From assembly GCF_900497805.2 (NCBI RefSeq), contig NW_020954556.1, forward strand, positions 58,093,681 through 58,157,680: a DNA stretch of 64,000 bases, in the 5' to 3' direction. Position 1 is the first letter of the stretch. Every line of letters begins with the position of its first letter. Positions 10,507-21,200 of the stretch are shown one piece after another. The stretch comes from Vombatus ursinus (lineage: Eukaryota; Chordata; Mammalia; Diprotodontia; Vombatidae). The notes under the pieces were generated by a model that saw only the letters and a program-made list of their open reading frames with translations, was not told the DNA's origin and made no database searches. Both the position numbers and the translations under genes were made by a program.

Positions 10507-10760
10507 TTTCTTCTTCTTCTTCTCATTCTTCTTCTTCTCACTCTTCTTCTTCTCCTTCTTTTCCTTCTTCTTCTTCTTTGCCTTCTTCTTCTTCTCATTC
10601 TTCTTCTCCTTCTTCTTCTTCTTCTCCTTCTTCTTCTCCTTCTTCTTATTCTCCTTCTCCTTCTTCTCCTTCCCCTTCTCCTTCTCCTTCTCCTCCTTCT
10701 TCTTCTCCTTCTTCTCCTTCTTCTTCTTCTTCTTCTCTACTTCTTCCTTCTTTTTGTCTT
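10507..10760. repeat. TTC/CTT microsatellite
   Basis: About 250 bases of nearly pure pyrimidine, mostly TTC with TCC and TCA variants. It gives a spurious poly-Ser open frame (10500-10916). Such mirror-symmetric tracts can form triplex DNA. Confidence 0.95.
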
Positions 10761-11189
10761 TATATTATTTGGTTAAAAATATTTTTTTCTGTCCTTTTGT
10801 TGAGTCTAAGGAGCAACCACCTCCAGCAATATCAGTCCATTCCAGCTACCTTCATCAGAGTTCTTTGTTCTAGAGATCAGAGGTCTGACTGCTGGAGCCA
10901 AACCTGTAATGCTTAGACTATATTCTTTGACCTCGCACCACAAAATGCCCACAGAGGCTTCTCTTTCTCCAGCTGCCATGAAATGGACACTGCAATGTTT
11001 GCTACTCCTGCAAATCTGACTTCCTGCCTCAGGATGATGCCATAGCCATCTCTGCAAAAGAAAGCCAAATCTCAAGCCTAGCCACCTTGGCACATTGTCT
11101 GTGCCCCTCACAGTTTTGCCCAAAAGAACTTCCACTCTCATCATGCATTTTTCCATGTACCAGAATTGATAAATAAAAGTTTGTTGAAG
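10761..11189. other. Unassigned DNA
   Basis: About 430 bases. Near the right end 'aataaaagtttgttgaagt' resembles an LINE/SINE 3' tail, but I cannot name a family. The antisense open frame (10806-11222, 138 codons) has no recognisable similarity. Confidence 0.35.
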
Positions 11190-11340
11190 TGAATGATTCA
11201 ATATCCACTGTGTGGAGAGCAATGTGTGAGATGATGAGGGAGATGCAAAATTTAGATAAGATAGCCCCGGGCCTCCTGGACCTTACAATTTAGTGATGGA
11301 GTTTACGGGCTAACAAATAAATGCTCTGTGAAAAATCGTT
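11190..11340 (-). mobile_element. Probable L2 3' tail, antisense, decayed
   Basis: 'ctggaccttacaatttagtg' followed by 'ggctaacaaataaatgctc' resembles the antisense L2 3' UTR. It is strongly diverged. Confidence 0.5.
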
Positions 11341-11384
11341 GACATCTATGTCCTCTGATCAGATTTTAAGGACTGACCATTAAG

Positions 11385-11505
11385 GAAGCTAAGTGGTGAA
11401 GCTGATAGTGTTAGATTTGGTGTCATGAAAGACTTGCTTTTGAATCCTACCTCAGACACTTAGTAGCTGTTTGACCTTGGGCTACTCATTCCACTTCTCT
11501 GTCCC
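11385..11505 (+). mobile_element. SINE head fragment
   Basis: 'aaggaagctaagtggtgaag', 'tttgaatcctacctcagac' and 'cacttagtagctgtttgac' match the tRNA-derived SINE head. The 3' half is missing. Confidence 0.7.
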
Positions 11506-11529
11506 TTCCCTGTGCTTCCCTGCCTGTTG

Positions 11530-11820
11530 CCCTTTGGAAGAAGGTAAGGGGAAAAGGTGAATAAGCCCTCAAGAGCTCAGAGTCCAATTTGAAAAATATC
11601 TTTGTGAGTTAGAATACTTATATCTCAGTATCACATTGCTTGAGCAATTCAAAATCCCCTCCTTTACATATAGGAAATTGATTCTTAGGAACCTTTTCCT
11701 CGAGCTCCAATGCTGTTCCTGGGTTGGGGTGAAGGAAATTCCCTCCCTTCCTGCTGCACTTTGGAAGAAGGAAAGAGCAAGGGCGAAAAAAGGTGAGTAA
11801 GCTCTCCAGAGTCCAATTTG
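11530..11820 (+). repeat. Two diverged direct copies of a 63-base sequence
   Basis: 11530-11592 and 11758-11820 both begin 'ctttggaagaagg' and end 'cagagtccaatttg', with a matching 'aaggtgaRtaag' centre. The copies are 228 bases apart and roughly three-quarters identical. The sequence between and around them is not clearly duplicated. Confidence 0.7.
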
Positions 11821-12060
11821 CATATATTTCAATAGACTACCTCAGTGAGACAGGAACCAAACAGGGTTTAACAGTGAAAACAATCAAATGGTGCTTTGTC
11901 TACAAAAGCTCCTCTGAGAGGGATGATTTATCTACTAAATGGTAATCTTTACTGTTTGAATGATTCTAGTGATCTTTTTATTTAATTTACTGTTGTCATT
12001 TTTTTTTAATGAACCCCTAGGTTACTTTGATTTTACAGCATGCCATGCTATACGGAAAAA
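11821..12060. other. No recognisable feature
   Basis: A/T-rich, with homopolymer runs near 12000 and 12055. Nothing is assignable. Confidence 0.35.
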
Positions 12061-12065
12061 AAAAA

Positions 12066-12175
12066 AAATTCGCTGAGCCCTCACCTTGCGCAAAGCATTG
12101 AATCAGACACAATACGTGTCCTCATACAGTTTACAATCCAATAAAGGAGTGCAGTCACAGCCACTGAAAACTGTC
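12066..12175 (-). mobile_element. L2 3' tail, antisense, diverged
   Basis: It reads 'cgcaaagcattgaatcaga' and 'cagtttacaatccaataaag', the antisense of the L2 3' UTR end. Confidence 0.55.
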
Positions 12176-12949
12176 ACGCAGGAGGTACAAAGCACAACAG
12201 GAGTTTAGAAGAGAGAGAGAGATTGCTTTCAGCTGGAGGAAATGAGGATAGTTTATGAACACTGGCTCATTAATGAGACCATTCAGATTGCCCAAGAACA
12301 ACAAGCTATGGGAAAAGGAGAGCTCCATAACCTCAAAAAATATTCTGCTCTTGTGCAATCAAGAATTGAAAACATTCTCGCTTCAGCCTAAACACCCCAG
12401 GAGCATTCATCTCACTGACCCCCAGATGGAATACCACCCCACCAATCTGTATAGCAGCTTAATAGACCCTAAAAGAACACAGTATAATTCCAGAAAGCAT
12501 TGTATTTAAGCCAATAGCTCAGAGGTTTATCTGCACGGAATGTTGATCTTTAATAATTTGGTTTCACTGTTGAAATTGGTTAAGTGGACACTGTTTTGCC
12601 AAAAATTTCATGAAGAAGAAACTGTTCTTGTCCACAAAAGGCTATGCTGAGAAATCTCATTTCTGTGAGACAACATATAACCTATAGGTACTTTCCCATG
12701 AAATAGACACCATCTTAAGGCCAGGTAGAAACAGACACGCATTCATTTAATTTGGCTTCAAGTCCAAGATGGCCACTTGGGAGATCAAGGTCAATGCCTT
12801 ACCTGGCGAGACTTCAAGGTCATCGCCCCAGCCACAACAGGCTCTCTGCTATGTGTCCATATTGTAGAATTTGCAGCTTTCCTAATAGAGTGAGAGCAAA
12901 GCCAGCCATGAGCTTTATTATCAGCTCTAACCTTGCAGACTTTGTTGTA
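12176..12949. other. Unassigned DNA
   Basis: About 770 bases without a repeat I can name. Short frames (12255-12509 and 12752-12970) have no recognised homologue. The 12750-12900 part is unusually rich in CpG for this window but is too short to call an island. Confidence 0.35.
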
Positions 12950-12951
12950 GA

Positions 12952-13050
12952 GTTGGTTAGTCATGTCTGAGTCTTTGTGACCCCATTTGGGATTTTCTTA
13001 AGGCTTTACAGAAATGAGAAGTAACTCTTCCTCACGGAAAGGACCCTTGC
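12952..13050 (-). mobile_element. RTE-tailed SINE fragment, antisense
   Basis: 'gttagtcatgtctgagtctt' and 'gtgaccccatttgggatttt' are the reverse complement of the RTE-type SINE tail. The head is lost. Confidence 0.7.
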
Positions 13051-13121
13051 TCTGAATCCTTTGAAGTGACATTAAATCCCCTCTATTCTGATTGGCCCCC
13101 CTTCTCTAGCCTGTCAGTCAA

Positions 13122-13186
13122 TGAGCAGTCAGTCTACAAGCAATTTATGAAGGGATTGCAACACCATGTGCCGGGCACTGTGCTAA
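13122..13186 (-). mobile_element. L2 3' tail fragment, antisense
   Basis: 'agcaatttatgaagggatt' and 'atgtgccgggcactgtgct' match the antisense L2 3' end. Confidence 0.55.
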
Positions 13187-13775
13187 GATTGGTCTCCCTG
13201 TCTCAAGCATCTCTCCACTTCAGTCCATCCTCCACTCAACTGAGAAATTGATTTTCCTAAAGCACAGGTCTGACCATGTCACTCCTTCTAGTCAATAAAC
13301 TCCAGTGGTTCTCATCACTTCTTCCTGGTCCTTAAAACCTTTCAAGACCCAGCCTCTTCTTACCTTCTCAGTCTTCTTACACCTTGCTCTCCTCCACATA
13401 GTCTATGATCTAGTGACACTCACCCCCTTGCTATTCCTTGCACAGAACACTGATTTCTTGACTCTGGCATTTTCACTGGCTGTCCCTCCCTGCCTAGAAT
13501 GCTCTCCCTCCTCATCTCCACCTCCTGGCTTCTCTCACCTTCTACAAGAAGTCTTTCCCAATCTTTCTTTCATCCTAATGCCTTTCCTCTGAGACGACTC
13601 CTAATTTATCCTGCATAGAGTTTGTTTATACAGAATTCACCTGTTATTTCCCTGATTAGGTTGGGAGCTCCTTGAGAGCATGGACTTTTTTTTAACCTTT
13701 CTCTGTATCTCCAATGTTTAGCACAGTGTCTGGCAAATAGCTGGTATTTATATTTAATAGTATATTAAATAATAG
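13187..13775 (+). mobile_element. L2 3' part, sense
   Basis: 'gcacaggtctgaccatgtc', 'cctagaatgctctccctcc', 'ctacaagaagtctttccca', 'tgggagctccttgagagca' and 'agcacagtgtctggcaaat' follow the L2 ORF2 C-terminus and 3' UTR in order. Several stops break the frame. It is followed at once by an antisense L2. Confidence 0.85.
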
Positions 13776-14530
13776 TAGGCACTTATATTTCATAAATGCT
13801 TATTGAATGATTGCTAAGCACCAGGGATACAATGAAATGCAAAAACATGGTCCTTTCACAGAGCTCATATTTTAATGAGGGAGTCACCATATAAATAGCT
13901 ATGTACATACAAGATATAAAGATATAGATGATAGATAGATAGATATGTGTGTATGTGTGTAAGAGGAAAGTAGTCTCAGAGGGAACAGGAAAGTAGTCTC
14001 AGAGGGAAAATAATAAGAGGGAACATGTAGGCTAGGGTATTCAGGGGAGATAAGGAGAAGAGGGGAAGGAGGCGTACAAAAGATGGGATTTGAGCTGAGT
14101 TTTGAAGGAAGCTAGGGAAGCCAGCATAGTAAGATCTGTTCTTTAGGAAAATCACTTTGATAGGTAGGTGGAGGATGGATTGAAGGAGGGAAAGACTTGG
14201 GGCAGGAAGACCAACCAGAAAGTTACTGAAATAGACCAGGCAAGTGGGGATGAGGGCCTGTTCCAGGATGGGAGCTGTGTAAGTGGAGAGAAGGAGTAGA
14301 ATACAGGAGATACCCTGAGAAGTCATAGAAACCTCAGGAGTTTACAATAGATTGGACATATGGGCAAGTGAAGAGTCACAGATGACACTGTGGTTGTGGA
14401 CCTGGGTACTTGGATGCCTGGGAGAATGGTAACAATCTCCACTAATAGGAAAGTTAGGAAAAGGGGAATTTTGGGGGGGAGGAGCAGGAGAAGATAGTGA
14501 GCATAATTAGCATGAGATGTCATAACTTAT
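13776..14530 (-). mobile_element. L2, antisense
   Basis: The tail 'aatgcttattgaatgattgct' and 'agcaccagggatacaatga' leads into 'tttgagctgagttttgaag', 'gaaaatcactttgataggt' and 'ggacctgggtacttggatg'. A GATA run (13926-13950) and a 24-base tandem duplication near 13967-14008 lie inside. It is tail to tail with the preceding L2. Confidence 0.85.
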
Positions 14531-14930
14531 CTCTAGCTCCCAACAATATCACCTTTAATTTTTTAGATCCTATGATTTCTTTTGCTGTAAAAAAGAGGTG
14601 AGGAGACTAGAATTCTCTCCTTAATGACTGCCTACAAGACATTATCCTGCCTCTGAGACCTGGGTCAGCCAGAATCACACACTGAAGTGCTTACCCCAAA
14701 ACCATTTCTTTTTACTTACTGGTTCAATTTAGCCCTCTATTGACCTTAGCACCATATAGTTACATTTATGGAAGCACAAACCTAATTGTCGTAAGGGTGT
14801 AGTGTTTATTATGGTGCCCAGCTACTAGTCAGTGGTAGAATCCAGTGGCAGGCGATGTCCATTTTTACAGCAACTTAATAAAGTTTAGTGAGGAGGGACC
14901 TTATGAACATAGTCTATTGTAATACATAAA
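14531..14930. other. No recognisable feature
   Basis: About 400 bases with nothing I can assign. Confidence 0.4.
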
Positions 14931-14988
14931 GCAGTTAACATGTACATAGCACTTTAAGGTTTGCAAAATGCTTTACATACATAATCTA
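14931..14988 (-). mobile_element. CORE-SINE tail fragment, antisense
   Basis: 'acatagcactttaaggtttg' and 'caaaatgctttacatacat' are the antisense of a MIR-like tail. Confidence 0.6.
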
Positions 14989-14994
14989 TGTATA

Positions 14995-15100
14995 TTTATA
15001 ATACATATGTGTATGCGTATCTATATATTTCTTTCTATCTATATCTATCTTTCTATTTGTTCATTTTTCTATATCTATCTATCTATCCACCCATCCACAC
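14995..15100. repeat. TATC/TCTA microsatellite
   Basis: Imperfect runs of tetranucleotide TCTA/TATC mixed with TA-rich DNA. Confidence 0.85.
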
Positions 15101-15101
15101 A

Positions 15102-15305
15102 CAGCTAAATGGCATAGTAGATAGAAAGCTGGACCTGAAGTCATGAAACGCTGAGTTCAAATCCAAACTCAGAAGATATTCAGTAACTGTGACCCTTCAC
15201 AAGTGACTTATTCTCTGTCTGTCATACAGCAACTACCTCCTAGAGTTATTTAATGTTTGTAACACACTTTATAAACCTTAAAGTGTTATAGAAGTACTAG
15301 CTAAT
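15102..15305 (+). mobile_element. CORE-SINE, sense
   Basis: 'cagctaaatggcatagtag', 'gagttcaaatccaaactca' (B-box-like) and a decayed 'agtgttatagaagtactag' tail. Confidence 0.75.
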
Positions 15306-15307
15306 AA

Positions 15308-15398
15308 ATCATTCAATAAATATTTATTAAGCACCCCCTATGTGCAAAGCACTGTGATAAATGCTGAGGATATAAAAAGAGGCAAAAGAAAGTCCCTA
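15308..15398 (-). mobile_element. L2 3' tail, antisense
   Basis: 'aataaatatttattaagca', 'tgcaaagcactgtgataaa' and 'aagtccctagc' match the antisense L2 3' end. Confidence 0.8.
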
Positions 15399-15607
15399 GC
15401 TATTATTATAATTATTATTATTAATCTCATTTGAACCTCATAACAATCCTATGAAACAGGTACTATGGGCCTTATTTTCTTCATTTTATAGATGAGGAAG
15501 TTAAAGCTGAAAGAAAGTAAGTGATTTGCTCAGAGTCTATCTGAAACAGGATTGAAACCCAGGTCTCCCTATCTCCAAATCTACCAGTCATCCTGCTGTA
15601 CCACGCT
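15399..15607 (-). mobile_element. MIR-like SINE, antisense
   Basis: 'catttgaacctcataacaat', 'attttatagatgaggaagt' and 'ttgaaacccaggtctccct' are the reverse complement of a CORE-SINE. A short ATT run precedes it. Confidence 0.8.
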
Positions 15608-16361
15608 AACCAACTAATGTGGTCCAAAATGGTCTAACGATTATATAGAGAACCTTGACACCAACAGAATTTTCAAAGTAAGAAACTTTCAAAGCAAGAA
15701 TTTTCAGGCAAGAAAATCTGGGCTCTTTAGGGATCCCATATAGGTAGGGTACCATGATCAAGTTTGTTTTCTGGAGATAACAGCTATTTCTTCATGACCA
15801 TCAAAATTCATGGAAAATAATTCAGTCCAGAAAACACGTATTTAGTCCCTAGAATTGCCAGGCACTGTGTCTACTAGGTGCCCTTATGGAATTTACATGC
15901 TTGCAAGGATTGCCATATACATGTTTCAACCAGAGGAGTCAGGCAGATTTTAAGTAAAAAATCTGATCCTGTGACAGATGGTAGTGAAGGCAGGGGGATG
16001 GGTCAGTGGGACTAACTTAGGCAGAACTGAACATTTTGTTTTTAAAAAAAATGGGAAAACTTCAACTGAAGCCATGATCCTATTTACAGAGTTCTTTGAT
16101 TTTAATCACTTTTCCAGTGGTAAAGCTCAGTCATCTTTTAAGGGTCCTCTGCTGCACATGTGTATTCTCCCTGTCAAATGTGGCCCTTCTATTGCATTGT
16201 CTTCTATCTTTCCTTTCCTTTATAATTTCACAGCCCAGGGCTTCATCCAGGGCATAGTCAGCTCAACGGTTACAGCCTAGTCTTTACTAATTTCCCACCT
16301 CCTCTGTTAGTCACAGGAGTTAAAGATTTATTTTTTTGTTGTTGTTCATTAAATTATTCTT
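15608..16361. other. No recognisable feature
   Basis: About 750 bases of apparently unique DNA. An open frame at 15978-16280 (100 codons) has no recognisable product and no supporting features. Confidence 0.4.
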
Positions 16362-16768
16362 ATTTTTTTTTAGCTTTCAACATTTACTTTTATAAGATTT
16401 TGAGTTCCAATTTTTTTCTCCCTCCCTTTCTCCCCTCTCTCCTTCCCAAGACAGCAAGCAATCTGATATAGGCTATACATGTACAATCATATTAAACGTA
16501 TTTCCACATTAGTCATGTTGTGAAAGAAGAATCAGAACAAAAGGAAAAAATGATGAGAAAGAAAAAACAACAAGAAGAGAAAATAGTGTTCTTTGATTTG
16601 CATTCAGACTCCATAGTTCTTTCTCTGCATGTGGATAACATTTTCCATGATGAGTCTTTTGGAATTGTCTTAGATCACTGTATTGCAGAGAAGAGCTAAG
16701 TCATTCATAATTGATCACTGCACAATGTTGCTGCTACTGTGTACAATGTTCTCTTGGTTCTGAGGAGC
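16362..16768 (-). mobile_element. L1 3' UTR, antisense, 5'-truncated, fairly young
   Basis: It begins with the poly(T) of the reversed poly(A) tail, then 'gctttcaacatttactttta', 'aagcaatctgatataggct', 'acatgtacaatcatattaa' and 'gcattcagactccatagtt', and ends at 'gtgtacaatgttctcttgg'. It keeps its tail and is well conserved relative to the L2 and L3 pieces, so it is among the younger insertions here. Confidence 0.9.
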
Positions 16769-16774
16769 TAAGAA

Positions 16775-16972
16775 TTTCAAGAGGCAGGGGAACCTTTAGT
16801 GTTCATCTACTCCATGCTTCCTTTTCTCTCACCCCCCTCATTTTATAGATGGATAATGAAACCATAGCGGTTAAGTAAATTGCCCAGGGTGTGTGGGGCC
16901 AGGATTCAAACCCAGGTGCTCTGATGCCACACCCACAACCCTTTCCATTATACTCTACTGCCTTCCCTATGG
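16775..16972 (-). mobile_element. SINE, antisense, L3-like tail
   Basis: 'ggaacctttagtgttcatct', 'tcattttatagatggataa' and 'attcaaacccaggtgctct', ending at the reversed head 'tatactctactgcc'. Confidence 0.75.
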
Positions 16973-17252
16973 TCAGTTCTGCTTTACTCTAGGACAACTG
17001 TTTTGAACATATCAACTGACAAGTCATTAAAAAAAAAATTGGCTCTATTTCCCTGATTCTTTGCTCTTACTCATCTCACCCATCCAACCAGTTCACAAAC
17101 CTTTGACATTTCAACTTCCATGACATCTCTTGCATCATCAGACCATTTCTTTCACACAGCTACCACTCAAGTTCAGAACCTCTCACCTCGACTCTTGCAA
17201 TAACCTCCTAGGGGGTCTTTGCCTTAGGTTTCTCTCCACTCCAATCTATCCT

Positions 17253-17492
17253 CGAAGGAGCTAGGTGGGTCAATAGATAGAATGCTGGACCTGGAGTCAG
17301 GATGACTGGTTGTGTGATCCTGGGCAAGTCAATTAACCTTTGTCTACCTCAGGCTCCTTAGCTGCAAAATGGGGATGATGATAGCGTCTACCTCCCAGGG
17401 TTGTTGTGAGGATCAAATGAGATAATGTTTGAAAAATGCATTTAACACAGTGCCTGGTACATAGTAGATGCTATATAAATGCTTGTTCTTTC
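17253..17492 (+). mobile_element. CORE-SINE inserted in L2
   Basis: 'gagctaggtgggtcaatag', 'ggacctggagtcaggatga', 'cagggttgttgtgaggatc' and 'atgctatataaatgcttgt'. It is full length. Confidence 0.85.
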
Positions 17493-17835
17493 TGTCTCTT
17501 CTTTAAAGCTCTTTATAATCTGACCTCCTATCTTTGCAGACTTATTACATGTTGCATCCTTTCCTGCATGCTATGGTCCTACCAGACTGACTTTCTTACT
17601 TTTCCTCGAATGCAGTTCATTTTCTGTCTCTATGTCTTTGTACTGAGTGTCCTCCAGGCCAAGAATATATTTTCTCTTCATCTCTGACTCTCAGAACCCC
17701 TTGTTTCCTTCAAGACTCGACTCTAGCACCATCATCTGCAAGAAACCTTTCTTGGTCCCTCCTGCTGCTAGTGACCTACTGCCCCTCCTCCCCATTACCT
17801 TGTTTTTATTTTGTATCTACTTATATATATATACA

Positions 17836-18062
17836 TTGGCAGCTAAGTGGCACATCAGGGAGACTCATCTTCATGAATTCAAATCTAGCTTCAGATATTT
17901 ACTAGCTGTGTGACCCTAGAAAAGTCATTTAACCTTGTTTGCCTCAGTTCTTCATCTGTAAAATGAGCCAGAGAAGGAAATGGCAAACCACTCTAATATC
18001 TTTGCCAGCAAAACCTCAAATGGTGGCACAAAAAGTCAGACACAACTGAAACAACTCAGCAA
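17836..18062 (+). mobile_element. RTE-tailed SINE inserted in L2
   Basis: 'ggcagctaagtggcacatc', 'gctgtgtgaccctagaaaa', 'gaaggaaatggcaaaccac' and 'cagacacaactgaaacaac'. It is followed by a TA/GATA microsatellite. Confidence 0.9.
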
Positions 18063-18130
18063 CAACTATATGTATATATATATATAGATAGATAGATATA
18101 GATATGTATATATATGTGTATGTACACACA
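18063..18130. repeat. TA/GATA microsatellite
   Basis: 'tatatatatatagatagat' type sequence grown at the SINE 3' end. Confidence 0.85.
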
Positions 18131-18258
18131 CATTGATATACTCCCCAAAAGAATGTAAACTCCTTGAGGCCAAGAATGATTTCCCTTTTGTCTTTGTGAG
18201 TGCCTAGCACAGTGCCTACTATATGTCAGGTATTTATTAAATGCTTCTTTATTGATTG

Positions 18259-18420
18259 ACTGATTGATTGGTTGCATCCTTGTGCAAGGCCCTGCCCTAG
18301 GTACTGTAAAGGATACAAAATGATCAGCTGAATATACAGTCCCTGCTCTCAAAGAGCTTAAAGTCTAGTATATGAGATAAAACAAAGACACATAAAAAGA
18401 AAATTAACAATATAAGAGAA
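18259..18420 (-). mobile_element. L2 3' tail, antisense
   Basis: 'tgtgcaaggccctgcccta', 'tccctgctctcaaagagct' and 'aaagtctagtatatgagat'. It abuts the 3' end of the sense L2, a third tail-to-tail pair in this window. Confidence 0.75.
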
Positions 18421-19462
18421 TTTTCACCCTACAAATGAGTTGTGCCAAAAGTTCATTTATAATCAATTTTTTGGAATATGGAATTTTCCCCAAAGAAACA
18501 ACAAAATAAAAGGTGGCTAGGTTCCCAGGCCAGTTGAGAAAAGCCTATTTTTACCTAAAATATAGCTGAAATACTGCACTTTGGAATAAAAACAGTGGGA
18601 AATTATCACGGGTGGAATCACTTTTTATGTCAAGCATAATAAAACACATTTAAACATAAAAAAACATATAGCCTAGAAAAGATATGGAGTATTTTCTAAC
18701 ACCCTTGCAATACTACTTGTTGAACCATTAAATCATAAAATTGAATGAGAATTATTATTTTTTAAAACCTTGAATGCTGACCTTTGAGGAGAAACAGATT
18801 TAGTTAGAAGTCAAGGAGGCAGGCAGAGACATCTGTGACTCATTCTGAAGAGGACCTACTTTGGGTTACCGTCATGGGCTTTAGAAGTGAATAGTATGAT
18901 TCCTTTATCAGTTCTTCGGAACTGAGGACTTTCTTTTCCTTGAAACAGCTGTGTGGCCCTAGTAGGGCCACCCTTTTTTTGGCTTGGGTCTTTGGGTCTA
19001 ATGAATGCAAATGAACTTTGTTTTCACTAGAAATCCCCCACCTCCACCCCCAAATCTCTGCTTTCCAGCTGGATTCTTTCTGTCTTAATCTCACCATCTC
19101 AACCAGCCTCTCTCATTGTTTCTCTCTCTGACTCAGGTCTCAGTCTTGTGGTCTTACAGTCTATGTGCTGTGGGTTGAGGTTTCAACCAGATGCATAGTC
19201 ATTGCTCAGACACAGACCTTGACCCCATCTTAACCTCTGGACTCCTCTACATCACAGGACCTCATGGCTGACACTCTCAGACTCTTGAGTGCTCATGCAG
19301 ATCAAGGTCATGCGTGAGGGCTAAAGGTCACAGGGCCAGCCGAGTGATCTGGAGTACCTTGTATGTGACCCCCAGACTTAGGAGTTAGGACTAATGCCCA
19401 ACTAATCCTTCTAACACACAGCTATATTCCCCTGGATCATGGGAAGTAGCTAGGGAAGGAAT
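18421..19462. other. Repeat-poor stretch, nothing recognised
   Basis: About 1 kb with no repeat I can name. The antisense frame 18840-19097 has no recognisable product. Confidence 0.4.
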
Positions 19463-19597
19463 ATAACAATAAAATAATAATTATTATTAATAAAATATAT
19501 AAATATAGTTTATATATTGCCTACATGTAAATATATAATAAAATAAAATTACAAATGTAAAATAATAATAATAAAATTAAAATAGTAAAAATAATTT
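19463..19597. repeat. AT-rich (AATA/ATA) low complexity
   Basis: Runs of AATAATA and TATAAATA ending in an AAT repeat next to a SINE tail. Confidence 0.8.
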
Positions 19598-19853
19598 TCT
19601 AATATTTATGTAGAGCTTATTATGTACCAGACACTGTGTTAAGAGCTTTACAAATATTACCTCTTTCAATCCTCATAACAATCCTGGGAAATAGGAACTA
19701 TGATTATCCCCGTTTTATAAATGAGGAAACTGAAGCAAACAAGGTAAGTGACTTGCCCAGGGTCACACGGTATCTGAGGCCAGATTTGAACTCAGGTACT
19801 ATAGACTATAGACCTGGCACTAAATCCATAGTGCCACCTAACTTTCCCAAGTA
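19598..19853 (-). mobile_element. CORE-SINE, antisense
   Basis: 'atgtaccagacactgtgtt', 'tttataaatgaggaaactg', 'gcccagggtcacacggtat' and the reversed head 'catagtgccacctaacttt'. Confidence 0.85.
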
Positions 19854-19865
19854 GAGATGAGAGAA

Positions 19866-20116
19866 GGGAATAAGTATTTACACAGTGCCTACTATGTGCT
19901 AGACAATGTGATAAAAACTTTACAAATATTATTTCATTTGATCCTCACAACTCTGGAAGGCAGGTGCTGTTATTATTCCCATTTTACTCTTGAGGAAACT
20001 GAGCCAGACAAAGGTTAACTGACTTTCTCAGGACCACACAGCCAGTACATGTCTAAGGCAGGAGCTCAGGTCTTCCAAATTCCAGATCTAGCTCTCTACA
20101 CACCTACCTGGCTAGG
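19866..20116 (-). mobile_element. CORE-SINE, antisense
   Basis: A second copy of the same type in the same orientation: 'acagtgcctactatgtgct', 'atcctcacaactctggaag' and 'cacacagccagtacatgtc'. The two copies differ throughout, so they look like separate insertions rather than a tandem duplication. Confidence 0.85.
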
Positions 20117-20994
20117 TATAGGTGCTCATATTGTCCATGTAGGTTACGTGTGTGTGTGTCCCCATATAATTCTCTAAATAAGGCTGTCAGGAAGATGTGA
20201 ATAGACATATTTGGAATCTTGCCCACCCCTCTGTCAGGGAGGCTTTGGTTCCTGCTTAGAGGGGAGCAGGAGGCTGGGGCCATGGGGCTGGCTCACTCTT
20301 CTCTCCTCAGAGAGGGGATATTGAACTAGAATTTTTGATTGTTGGGTTCAAGCCACTCTTCTCTTAATAGGGAAAGAATGCCCCAAGACATATCTAAAAG
20401 CTTGTCTACCTTCCCACCAAAGGCTAGTACACAAAGACCAAAATATATAATGAGTAAAGCCATTTATCCAAGGTAATAGCAAATTAAAATCAGAGAAATG
20501 ATACAGATTAGAATTTGCCAGAAAATAATACACAGAATGAATGAACTCTCTGATTGAGAGCAAGATATCTCAGCTCAACTGAAGGAGAGAGTCCCCATTT
20601 CACCTAAGGGGAAATTCCCAAAAACCTCTAGTGTGGCAAGCTGGAAATTGGTGACATGTCAAGCCATGATCTTCTCTATATGTTGGCTTCTTTCCAAAGC
20701 TCTTCTCTCCCTTCAGGAGCCTCTCACTAAAGAATGCCTAGAACCATGTATGTGTGCTTTCTCACAACTGGAAGCCAGGAGAAAAACTCTCCTCCCCTGG
20801 CCTCAAGCAGGTACAGAGACTTATGCAAGTGCCCAGCCATGAACCTAAGGTTACACAAGCAAAATCACCCAACACCAATACCTTTGACTCATCTGACACT
20901 TTAAGTAGTGGCTGCACCCACAGTTCACCACCTCTATGCTGGGAAAAACCGAACCGAAACTGGTCGTTGAATTTTGATGTCTTTTTGTGCCCTT
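20117..20994. other. Repeat-poor DNA, possible old LTR-like sequence
   Basis: About 880 bases that match no LINE or SINE I know. 20400-20560 has a feel of LTR-type repeat sequence, but no paired ends or target duplication were found, so this is only a guess. The 124-codon frame at 20754-21128 has no recognised homologue. Confidence 0.25.
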
Positions 20995-21075
20995 TTCATT
21001 TGCATTATTGTTGGCATTGTGCATACTGTCAAACTGGCTCTGCTTTCTTCACGCTGTGTCACATTGATGCTCTCA
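20995..21075 (-). mobile_element. Probable old L1 3' UTR fragment, antisense
   Basis: 'atttgcattattgttggca', 'ttgtgcatactgtcaaact' and 'ttcttcacgctgtgtcaca' resemble the antisense L1 region that carries 'tgtacaatgttctcttggttc'. Confidence 0.45.
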
Positions 21076-21130
21076 GAAGAAGCAGGGGAAAGATTCTACT
21101 TCCACCGAAGGTGGGCACAGAGCTCTAGAC

Positions 21131-21200
21131 CAGGGCTTCTTGAACTGTGGGTTGCAACCCCATGTGGGTCTAGTCTAGACCTACATAGACTCGTCTTTTA
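21131..21200 (+). mobile_element. hAT-type DNA transposon end fragment
   Basis: 'cagggcttcttgaactgtg' and 'ggttgcaaccccatgtggg' resemble the terminus of hAT non-autonomous elements. The other end is not seen. Confidence 0.5.

Larger units (their letters stand above)
17085..18258 (+). mobile_element. L2 3' part, sense, split by two SINEs
   Basis: L2 pieces at 17085-17252 ('ctcttgcaataacctccta'), 17497-17835 ('aaagctctttataatctga', 'catctgcaagaaacctttc') and 18131-18258 ('gtaaactccttgaggccaa', 'agcacagtgcctactatat') are in correct order. They are separated by a CORE-SINE, an RTE-tailed SINE and a TA/GATA run. Confidence 0.85.

Noticed and set aside
10500-10916. 138-codon open frame
   Set aside because: The first half is poly-Ser/Pro from the TTC tract; the rest has no known similarity.
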